A stretch of DNA of 21,650 nt. Origin: Nocardioides sp. (GTDB taxonomy: Bacteria > Actinomycetota > Actinomycetes > Propionibacteriales > Nocardioidaceae). The translations under genes and the position numbers were made by a program. The notes beneath the pieces are model-generated. The model saw only the letters and a program-made list of their open reading frames with translations, did no database searches and was not told where the DNA came from. Of the stretch, positions 8,254 to 14,664 are shown one piece after another. The stretch spans positions 1 through 21,650 of the forward strand of contig JBAOIH010000005.1 of NCBI GenBank assembly GCA_037045645.1, written 5' to 3'. Every line of letters starts with the position of its first letter. The stretch's first letter is position 1.

Positions 8254-9594
8254 GTGAGTGACACCCCCAGATTCCCTGACGATTTCCGCTGGGGCACCAG
8301 CACGGCCGCCTACCAGATCGAAGGTGCCGTACGCGAGAACGGGCGCGGCGTTAGCGTCTGGGACACCTTCACCAGCGAGCCCGGCCGGGTGATCGATGGA
8401 TCGAGCGGCGCCGTGACCTGCGACCACTATCACCGCTTCGCCGAAGATGTCGCGCTGATGCGCGACCTCGGCACCGACGGCTATCGCCTCTCGATCGCCT
8501 GGCCGCGGATCCAGCCGGACGGCAGCGGGCCTGCCAACGCCGAGGGGCTGGATTTCTACGACCGGCTGATCGACGAGTTGGTCGCAGCCGAGATCAAGCC
8601 GATGGTCACGCTCTTCCACTGGGACCTCCCGCAGGCTCTGGAAGATCAGGGTGGCTGGCTCAACCGCGACACCGTCGAGCGCTTTGCCGAGTACGCCGCG
8701 ATCGTGGGCGAACGTTTCGCCGATCGGGTCGAGCACTGGGTGCCGGTCAACGAGCCCAACATGGTGATGATGTTGGGGTACGCCCTGGGCCAGCACGCGC
8801 CGGGTCGCAAGCTGCTCTTCGATGCCGTGCCCGTGGCGCACCACCTGCTGCTCGGTCACGGTCGGGCCGCTCTCGCGCTGCGCGCTGCCGGAGCCTCTTC
8901 GATCGGGTGCGCCAACAACCACGCACCGATCTGGCCGGCGAGTGATGCACCCGAGGATGTAGGCACCTCCAAACTCTTCGATGCGCTCTACAACGGACTC
9001 TTCGCCGAGCCGCTGTTGTTGGGCCGTTATCCCGTCGACCTGGCGCCGCTGCTGGACGAGTTCGTCCGACCCGGCGACCTGGCCACGATCCGCCAGCCGC
9101 TCGACTTCTACGGCGTGAACTACTACAACCCGATGCGCATCGCGGCGGGTGGTGAGGGCGCCGAGCTGCCGTTCGAACAGGTCGACGTCGTCGGCTACGA
9201 CACCACCGACTTCGGCTGGCCGGTTGTGCCGGACGGATTGCGCGAACTACTGATCCTGCTGCGGGCTCGCTATCGCGCGGCACTCCCGCCGATCCACATC
9301 ACCGAGAGCGGGTGCTCGTACGGCATGGGGCCCGACGCCGACGGCGTCGTCGCCGACCAGCCGCGCATCGACTATCTCGACAGTCATCTGGGCGCGGTGG
9401 CCGAGGCGATCGCGCAGGGGGTGGACGTACGCGGCTATTACACGTGGTCGCTGCTCGACAACTTCGAATGGGCCGAGGGGTTCACCCAACGTTTCGGGTT
9501 GGTGCACGTCGACTTCGAGACGCTCGTACGCACCCCGAAGCGGTCGTACGCCTGGTTCGCCGACTACATCGCCCGCCAGCGTGCGCGGGATTGA
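8254..9594 (+). CDS. Glycoside hydrolase family 1 beta-glucosidase
   Basis: A 446-residue, complete GH1 enzyme with no signal peptide, so cytoplasmic. It starts with the family N-terminus FPDDFRWGTSTAAYQIEGA. The acid/base is Glu167 in VPVNEPN and the nucleophile is Glu351 in HITESGCSY (TESG rather than the commoner TENG). The C terminus carries YYTWSLLDNFEWAEGF and ends with the usual RTPKRSYAWF block. It hydrolyses terminal beta-linked glucose, or a related sugar, from short oligosaccharides by a retaining mechanism. The GTG start is supported by AAGGTGAG at 8243-8250. It could share a transcript with gabD (69-bp gap), but no sugar transporter or LacI-type regulator is adjacent. Confidence 0.92.
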   Translation: MSDTPRFPDDFRWGTSTAAYQIEGAVRENGRGVSVWDTFTSEPGRVIDGSSGAVTCDHYHRFAEDVALMRDLGTDGYRLSIAWPRIQPDGSGPANAEGLDFYDRLIDELVAAEIKPMVTLFHWDLPQALEDQGGWLNRDTVERFAEYAAIVGERFADRVEHWVPVNEPNMVMMLGYALGQHAPGRKLLFDAVPVAHHLLLGHGRAALALRAAGASSIGCANNHAPIWPASDAPEDVGTSKLFDALYNGLFAEPLLLGRYPVDLAPLLDEFVRPGDLATIRQPLDFYGVNYYNPMRIAAGGEGAELPFEQVDVVGYDTTDFGWPVVPDGLRELLILLRARYRAALPPIHITESGCSYGMGPDADGVVADQPRIDYLDSHLGAVAEAIAQGVDVRGYYTWSLLDNFEWAEGFTQRFGLVHVDFETLVRTPKRSYAWFADYIARQRARD

Positions 9595-9599
9595 GCGCG

Positions 9600-9706
9600 A
9601 GATCTGCCGACTCGGCGGGAAGATGTGCCGACTCGGCGAGAAGATGTGCCGACTCGGCGGGAAGATCTGCTGACTCAGCGGGGAAGATCTGCTGACTCGG
9701 CGGGGG
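9600..9706. repeat. Five 21-22 bp tandem units, each with an 11-bp palindrome
   Basis: Units begin at 9600, 9621, 9642, 9663 and 9685; the first three are 21 bp and the last two 22 bp. Unit form is AGATSTG-palindrome-GGGA. The core is GCCGA-C-TCGGC in units 1-3, GCTGA-C-TCAGC in unit 4 (both arms changed so pairing is kept), and GCTGA-C-TCGGC in unit 5 (one arm changed). The array fills the gap between the convergent beta-glucosidase and glycosyltransferase genes and extends into the latter's last codons. Spacing of about two helical turns places all cores on one DNA face. A one-base centre makes single-unit RNA hairpins poor, so a protein-binding array is the better guess. Confidence 0.9.
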
Positions 9707-11864
9707 CGAGGACCGGGCGCGGCGACGGGATCGCCACGTCGTCGTACTCGATCCGCTCGATGCGGAAGCCCGCGCGCACGTAGAGGTCGAGTTCGGGGCC
9801 GGGGACGCGGCCGTTCCATCGTTCCCAGAAGAACACGCGGTTCTGCGGGATCCGGTGACTGCGACCGGCGGTCTTGCCTTCTAGATGGGTCAACGTCGAC
9901 GTCGGGATGACCCGGAATCCGCCGGGATGCAACTCCAACGCACGCAGACACAGGTCGACGTCCTCCATCCCGTTGACGTAGTGCGCGTCGAAACCCTCCA
10001 GCCGCGCCACGTCCACCGCCCGCATCACCATCGCGGCTGCCGTGACCGCGCTGAAGCGCATCTCGCCGACGATCTGGGCTTGCTCGATGCTGCAGTTGGG
10101 CAGGAAGTGGCAGGCCAGCCCGTTGTCGGCGGGGAAGACCGTGCCGGCGGTCTGGACGGTGCCGTCGGGATAGAGCAGCACGGGCTGCGCGCCCGCGACA
10201 CTGGGATCGTCCAGCGCAGCCACCACCCCCGGGAGCCAGTCGGAGGTGGAGACGGTGTCGTTGTTGAGGAACAGCACCGTGTCGCCCGACGATTGCGCGA
10301 AGCCGATGTTGCAGCCGATCGCGAAGTTCAGATTGACCGGGAGCCGGCGATAGCGGACTCGCCGCTCGCCGAGGAAGGCCGCGATCAGGTCTTGGGCCAC
10401 CGAGAACGGCGAACCGTTGTCGAGGATGTTGATCTCGACGTCGGGCAGTGAGGTCGTGGCCAGCAGCGTACGGGCCGCGTCGATCGTCATCGTCGAGTCG
10501 CGGTAGGTCGGGATCACGACCGACAACCGCCCCGGCACCCGCTGTGGGACGTCCGCACGGACGCGATCCCAGTCGACCCAGGCACGTCCCAGCACGTCGA
10601 GCCAGTCGCCGTCAGCACCGGCCGCGGTGCTGCGCCGCATGACGGCCGCGGGCGTGAGTCGTTCGCTGGCGATGAAGGGAAACGCCTCGGTCGGCCCGCG
10701 CGAGGCCAACTTCAACGCGAAGTCGACGTCCGCACCCACGCCCAACGCGGCGTTGAACCCGCCGACCTCACGAGCCGCGGCGGTCGAACACACCAGCGCC
10801 CCCAGATCGACTCTGCCTCCCGAACGCAGCGTGGCCAGGTCGCCGTACCCCGCCTGCACCGTCGAGCGCCCCTCCGGGTCGTGCTGGAGCACGGCGGCGT
10901 AGCCCGACTCACGACCGGTGCCGATCAGGCGCTTGAGCGCCGATCGGAGATAGCCGGGGCGCCACCAGTGCCCACGGGTCAAGAAGGCGGCGTACGGTGC
11001 CTCGGCCTCGTCGAGCCCACGATTGCGCCAGTCCTCGCCCGGGAGGGTGCGAACACAACGGACCCGTCCGTCATGCATCACGGCGGGGCCCGCCTCGTCA
11101 CCGACGAACAACAGTTCCCAACGCTGCAATTCCTGTTCCTGGGCGATCAGCAGCGCCGTCTCACGCGCGAAGTGCTGGTCGCGCCACGGCGTGATGATCG
11201 AGACCAGGGGTCCGCCCGGGCCGGCCGACCAGAGGCGGACGGGCTCGTCGAGCGGCAACGGGGCGGCATCCTGATAGGACAGATCTCGCCCGATCGCATC
11301 GTGCTCCTGTGCGACGACCAGGCCCGCGTGGTCGATCAGGGCCTCGCGTGCGTCCCCGAGGGTGAGCACCCGATCGCGATCAGCACCGGGGAGCGGCAGG
11401 GGCGTGTCCGGTGTGGCGTGGGTGAGGAAATGGCCCAGGGGGCTCAGGCCCTCCAGGTCGGTGCCCGCCGGGAGCGTACGCAGGTAGCGACCGGAGTCGA
11501 AGAGTGGGCCGGTGACGAACTCGGCCTGCTCGGGTGCGGACAAGAACTCCAGCACCTTGCGGAACTGGCCGCGCCGCCACGCCTTGTCCATCGGTTTGGG
11601 CAGCGAGCCCAGGCTCAACAGCGGGGTCGGAGGCAGACCCGCGGTCATGCCCGTCGTGAGCAGTGCGCGGGCAGCGGCGCGGCGGTCGGGGAACACCTCA
11701 CCGGCCGCGGCGGCGTAGAAGGCCGGGTCGAACAGGCCAGAACGCAGCAGGGCCTGGACCTGGGCACGCAACAACCCCCCCGGCCCTTCGGCGGCCCCTG
11801 GATCGGGACCGGCCGGCGTGGGCGCGGGGGGGCTGTGGGAGTTGCCCTTGGTGGTCCGGCGCAC
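9675..11864 (-). CDS. Large two-domain GT2-family glycosyltransferase
   Basis: A 729-residue protein starting at GTG, with AGGGTGA at 11869-11875 as ribosome site. An N-terminal helical part contains the FDPAFY motif (45-50) seen in large actinobacterial glycosyltransferases. A first GT2-like domain (about 218-415) begins PLVSIITPW but lacks a clear DxD motif and looks degenerate. The second GT2 domain (about 446-690) is complete: LSVVIPTY, NLNFAIGCNIGF, NNDT at 534-537 (metal/nucleotide site) and GMEDVDLCLR with the catalytic-type ED. It probably transfers a sugar during surface-glycan synthesis on the cytoplasmic face; donor and acceptor are unknown. It follows the GH16 gene by 23 bp. Its stop and last residues (AESADLPR) are encoded inside the palindrome array. 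Confidence 0.85.
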   Translation of the reverse strand: MRRTTKGNSHSPPAPTPAGPDPGAAEGPGGLLRAQVQALLRSGLFDPAFYAAAAGEVFPDRRAAARALLTTGMTAGLPPTPLLSLGSLPKPMDKAWRRGQFRKVLEFLSAPEQAEFVTGPLFDSGRYLRTLPAGTDLEGLSPLGHFLTHATPDTPLPLPGADRDRVLTLGDAREALIDHAGLVVAQEHDAIGRDLSYQDAAPLPLDEPVRLWSAGPGGPLVSIITPWRDQHFARETALLIAQEQELQRWELLFVGDEAGPAVMHDGRVRCVRTLPGEDWRNRGLDEAEAPYAAFLTRGHWWRPGYLRSALKRLIGTGRESGYAAVLQHDPEGRSTVQAGYGDLATLRSGGRVDLGALVCSTAAAREVGGFNAALGVGADVDFALKLASRGPTEAFPFIASERLTPAAVMRRSTAAGADGDWLDVLGRAWVDWDRVRADVPQRVPGRLSVVIPTYRDSTMTIDAARTLLATTSLPDVEINILDNGSPFSVAQDLIAAFLGERRVRYRRLPVNLNFAIGCNIGFAQSSGDTVLFLNNDTVSTSDWLPGVVAALDDPSVAGAQPVLLYPDGTVQTAGTVFPADNGLACHFLPNCSIEQAQIVGEMRFSAVTAAAMVMRAVDVARLEGFDAHYVNGMEDVDLCLRALELHPGGFRVIPTSTLTHLEGKTAGRSHRIPQNRVFFWERWNGRVPGPELDLYVRAGFRIERIEYDDVAIPSPRPVLAPAESADLPR

Positions 11865-11887
11865 CGGATCACCCTAGTGCGCGGGCG

Positions 11888-13108
11888 TCAGCCCTGGGTC
11901 TTGTCCTGCCAGACACGCACCCAGTCGACGTCGAACTCCTGCGGCAGGTTCTTCTCCCCGCCGAGCTTCTTGAGCTCGTAGTCGGACGACAGCAGGCTCA
12001 AGATGATGAACTGGCGTACGCCCGAGACACCCTTGGTGGTGCGGTAGGTCTCGCGGCCGTCGATGCGGAACACGTACGCCGACGGCGTCCACTCGACCGA
12101 GAACACGTGGTAGCGGCCCCACCACGAGTCCTTCTTGTTGGCCAGGTACTGGTTGGGCTTCTTCAAGAAGCCGCCGATCTTGTCGAGTTCACCCTTGCCG
12201 TTGGGGGCGTAGATGAAGGAGGTAAGGCCACCGCCCGTCCCGCCCTGTCCGAACCACTCGATCACGTCGATCTCGGCGCCACCGGTGTGCGCGGAGGCTG
12301 CGTCCTTGTCGAGGTGGTAGGGCTGCAGCCAGAACGACGCGTGCTGACCCTGACGCTTCTGGAACTTCATCCGCGCCGCGACCACGCCGTAGCGCAGGTC
12401 GACCTTGCCCATCGTGGAGATGTGGCCGTTGAGGCGGTACTTGAACTTTCCGATCTTCGAGCCGTCGCCACGCTTGGCCACGCACGTCTTCTTGGCCTTC
12501 TTCTTGTCGACGATGACCTTCAACTGCACCGTGCCCTTGCGGACCTTGGCGGCCTTCGGCGAGCCCTTGGAGCAACGGCGCAGACCCTGGGGGTTGTAGG
12601 TGGTGCCGCGGTGCATCCACGAGGAGCCCAACTTGCGACCGTTGAACTCGTCGGAGAAGTCCGCGGCGCCCCAGGCGCCGGCGGTAACGGGGGCGCTGCT
12701 GACGCCACCGGCGAAGGTCACGCGGACCTGGCTGCCCGACAGGCTGGGCTTGAGGGTGAACTCGGCCGCGCGGGAGCGGTTGACCTTGGTCTTGGAGACG
12801 GCGACCCAGTTGGTGCCGTCAAAACGCTCCAGGGTGGCGGCCCGGCCCTTCTTGGAAGCGGGGCTCGTACGCGCGGAGGCGACGAACTTGGCCTTGTTGG
12901 CCGACGCCTTGCCCTTGCCGGGCTGGGCGATGCCGGGCAGCACCGTCAGGGCAGCGGTCTCGGCACGGCGCTCGACCGACTGATTCTGGGTGGAGGCGGA
13001 CTCGTTGGCTGCGGTGGCGCTGGTGGCTCCGCTGGCAAGCGCGAGGGCGGCGACGCCGGCGATCAGGCCGGTCAGCGCCTTCGGTGCGTTCGATCGACGA
13101 TGGGACAA
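11888..13108 (-). CDS. Secreted glycoside hydrolase family 16 (beta-glucanase-like)
   Basis: A 406-residue exported enzyme. From the TTG start, residues 1-34 form a signal peptide with basic SHRRSNAPK, a hydrophobic core and an ATSATAA cleavage region. About 85-140 looks like a small beta-rich module. The GH16 domain starts near ADFSDEFNG (149-157) and has the catalytic motif EIDVIE at 279-284 (nucleophile Glu279, acid/base Glu284), preceded by the SFWLQP strand. This ExDxxE form is typical of laminarinase-like members cutting beta-1,3 or mixed-linkage glucans. I chose TTG at 13108 because GAGAGG lies 8 nt upstream and it begins exactly at the signal peptide; an ATG at 13222 would add 38 unlikely residues and lacks a ribosome site. 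It may trim or release the glycan made by the neighbours. Confidence 0.87.
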   Translation of the reverse strand: MSHRRSNAPKALTGLIAGVAALALASGATSATAANESASTQNQSVERRAETAALTVLPGIAQPGKGKASANKAKFVASARTSPASKKGRAATLERFDGTNWVAVSKTKVNRSRAAEFTLKPSLSGSQVRVTFAGGVSSAPVTAGAWGAADFSDEFNGRKLGSSWMHRGTTYNPQGLRRCSKGSPKAAKVRKGTVQLKVIVDKKKAKKTCVAKRGDGSKIGKFKYRLNGHISTMGKVDLRYGVVAARMKFQKRQGQHASFWLQPYHLDKDAASAHTGGAEIDVIEWFGQGGTGGGLTSFIYAPNGKGELDKIGGFLKKPNQYLANKKDSWWGRYHVFSVEWTPSAYVFRIDGRETYRTTKGVSGVRQFIILSLLSSDYELKKLGGEKNLPQEFDVDWVRVWQDKTQG

Positions 13109-13116
13109 GGGAGTTG

Positions 13117-13122
13117 CCTCTC
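13117..13122 (-). promoter_or_regulatory. Ribosome binding site deciding the TTG start of the GH16 gene
   Basis: GAGAGG on the minus strand, 8 nt before the TTG at 13108. It supports the TTG start over the upstream in-frame ATG at 13222, which has no purine-rich run before it. Confidence 0.6.
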
Positions 13123-13169
13123 TGTTGCGTGGTGCTGTTGCTGGTGCGATTGCGGGTGACGTGGTCGAA

Positions 13170-13184
13170 CGGGAACGGTTCCCG
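13170..13184. promoter_or_regulatory. 15-bp palindrome in the GH16 leader region
   Basis: CGGGAAC-G-GTTCCCG has perfect 7-bp arms around one base and lies 62-76 bp upstream of the GH16 TTG start. It fits a dimeric regulator's operator in the 156-bp gap after the sulfotransferase gene, implying that GH16 and the glycosyltransferase downstream may have their own promoter. The same gap has distant inverted arms GTCGTGAG (13201-13208) and CTCACGAC (13250-13257). I see no gene in this gap. Confidence 0.4.
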
Positions 13185-13264
13185 GGGAGTGTGATGCAGA
13201 GTCGTGAGGTCTGGTTCTCCATTCGGGCCGGTGCTCAAACGCGTCCGATCTCACGACGCAGGGC

Positions 13265-13921
13265 TCAAACCGAGTGTCGCTGCCCGAGTGTCGCCTGGAC
13301 CCTAGCAAGGTCGAAAGGCTCGCCGAGCCAGTCGAAGAGGCCTTCGAGGGATGAGGGGTCGGCGACGTAGTCGTCGTAGTGCACGCGATAGGCCGCCTCG
13401 CCCAGTCGGACCTGCGCCTCGAGGATGCCGTCCTCGATCTGGCGCAGGTAGGCGGTGTTGTCCTTCTTGGCCCACCACTTGCTCTTGAGTACGTCCGCAT
13501 GGTTGCGGGTGTTGACCACGAATCGGGCGCCGGGAAAGACTTCTTGCATCCAGGCCACGTAGTCCAGGAGGTCGGGCTGGTACCACCGGATCTCCTTGAA
13601 TCCGGTGACGCGGGTGTCCGCGTCGGGCCGCAACACGGTGTCGACGAACAGGCGGCGACAATCGCGCACCGACTGCTCGACGGCGAAGTCGGAGATGCCG
13701 AAGAACGGGTGCGTGCCCTTGCGGCGGCGCTCGGGCACGCCGCGCTGACTCTCGTCGACCAGTGTCTGGTGGTAGCGAAACAGGTGATACAGCGCGCCGT
13801 TGTTCTCCCCGCGGACGAGGTAGCCCGGGATGGAGTTCAGCAGACCTTGGACCAGCGTCGAGCCGGACCGGCCGTACGTCACCACGAAGACGTAGCCGAG
13901 GTCGTCTGCTCGCGACTGCAT
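13265..13921 (-). CDS. PAPS-dependent sulfotransferase
   Basis: A 218-residue sulfotransferase-family protein. TYGRSGSTLVQGLL at residues 15-28 is the 5'-phosphosulfate-binding loop of PAPS enzymes, and RFVVNTRNHADVLKSKW (133-149) matches the 3'-phosphate-binding region. It should transfer sulfate from PAPS to a hydroxyl of a glycan or lipid acceptor in the cytoplasm. The ATG at 13921 lies one base after the methyltransferase stop, and the PAPS loop starts near its N terminus as expected; extending upstream would only read through the methyltransferase gene in another frame. Its place among glycosyltransferases suggests that it sulfates the glycan built by this locus. No PAPS-synthesis genes are in the window. 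Confidence 0.85.
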   Translation of the reverse strand: MQSRADDLGYVFVVTYGRSGSTLVQGLLNSIPGYLVRGENNGALYHLFRYHQTLVDESQRGVPERRRKGTHPFFGISDFAVEQSVRDCRRLFVDTVLRPDADTRVTGFKEIRWYQPDLLDYVAWMQEVFPGARFVVNTRNHADVLKSKWWAKKDNTAYLRQIEDGILEAQVRLGEAAYRVHYDDYVADPSSLEGLFDWLGEPFDLARVQATLGQRHSV

Positions 13922-13922
13922 C

Positions 13923-14654
13923 TCAGCGACCCGCGCCGTCGCGTCGGCGCAGTGAATACAGCGACTGACCGTCGGTCTCGCGGCCGTACGCGAACTCGTC
14001 GACCGCGAGCCCGGCCTGCCACAGCACCCGCTCGAAGTGGCCGCGTTCGAAGCGCACGCAGTGCAGCCGTCCCTTCCAGTCGAAGGGTCCGTAGCCGACC
14101 GGGTTCTCCTCACACGGGGAGACGCCGTCCTCGACGAAGGCGGTCATCACGGCGCGACCTCCGGGCGCCAGGATGCGCGCGATCGTGGCGGAGTATCCCG
14201 CGACGTCGGCTTCGAGCATGTGCGAGAAGACCGAGTACGCGTACAGCACGTCGACCGTGCCGTCCTCGGCCGGGATCGCGAACGTCGCCTCACCGTCGGG
14301 GTTGTAGCGCTCGTTGCGTTGGTCGACCAGGGAGAAGCGGGTGTGCCGGTCGGTGAGGTTGGTTTGGGCCCACTCCACCAGGGTCGGCTGCACGTCGACA
14401 CCGTGGTAGTCGCGGACGTGGCCGAGTGCCTGTTTGACTCCGACGGCGAGCCGCCCGGCCCCGCAGCCCCAGTCGAGCAGGCTGGAGTTGCGGTCGAGTC
14501 CGGCGTACCGCTGCAGCACGGCGACGTCGCGGATCGCAGCATCGACGAAGTCGGCATCCTGGCGAAAGTGCGCGCCTCCCATCCGCAACCGCACGGGCGG
14601 CAGCGTCAGCTCGTGGACGGCGTCCGACGAGCGGGTGAGGGAGGCTTGCGACAT
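13923..14654 (-). CDS. SAM-dependent class I methyltransferase
   Basis: A 243-residue Rossmann-fold methyltransferase. LLDWGCGAGRLAVG at about 59-72 is motif I, GVDV at 85-88 ends strand beta2 with the acidic residue for the SAM ribose, and a segment containing DVLYAYSVFSHM followed by ILAPGGRAVMTAF gives the later motifs. The acceptor cannot be read from sequence; O-methylation of a sugar or lipid intermediate is likely from context. It starts 10 nt after the CgeB-like gene stop with no good ribosome site, so coupled translation is likely, and ends one base before the sulfotransferase start. The N-terminal FRQDADFVD region before motif I resembles methyltransferases of polysaccharide loci. 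Confidence 0.85.
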   Translation of the reverse strand: MSQASLTRSSDAVHELTLPPVRLRMGGAHFRQDADFVDAAIRDVAVLQRYAGLDRNSSLLDWGCGAGRLAVGVKQALGHVRDYHGVDVQPTLVEWAQTNLTDRHTRFSLVDQRNERYNPDGEATFAIPAEDGTVDVLYAYSVFSHMLEADVAGYSATIARILAPGGRAVMTAFVEDGVSPCEENPVGYGPFDWKGRLHCVRFERGHFERVLWQAGLAVDEFAYGRETDGQSLYSLRRRDGAGR

Positions 14655-14664
14655 GGCGGGGAGT

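Noticed and set aside
6790..8922. A 710-codon open frame on the minus strand opposite gabD and the GH1 gene
   Set aside because: It crosses two well-supported genes and their spacer and shows only shadow-type composition.
9595..9674. Bidirectional Rho-independent terminator
   Set aside because: The palindromes have a one-base centre, giving only 3-4 bp hairpins per unit, and there is no T-run. Pairing between units is possible, so a termination role is not excluded but is not supported.
9600..9706. CRISPR array
   Set aside because: Units are directly adjacent with no unique spacers, and there are no cas genes in the window.
13109..13222. N-terminal extension of the GH16 protein from the ATG at 13222
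   Set aside because: The added residues contain no signal-peptide features, the ATG lacks a ribosome site, and the segment overlaps the palindrome-bearing leader.
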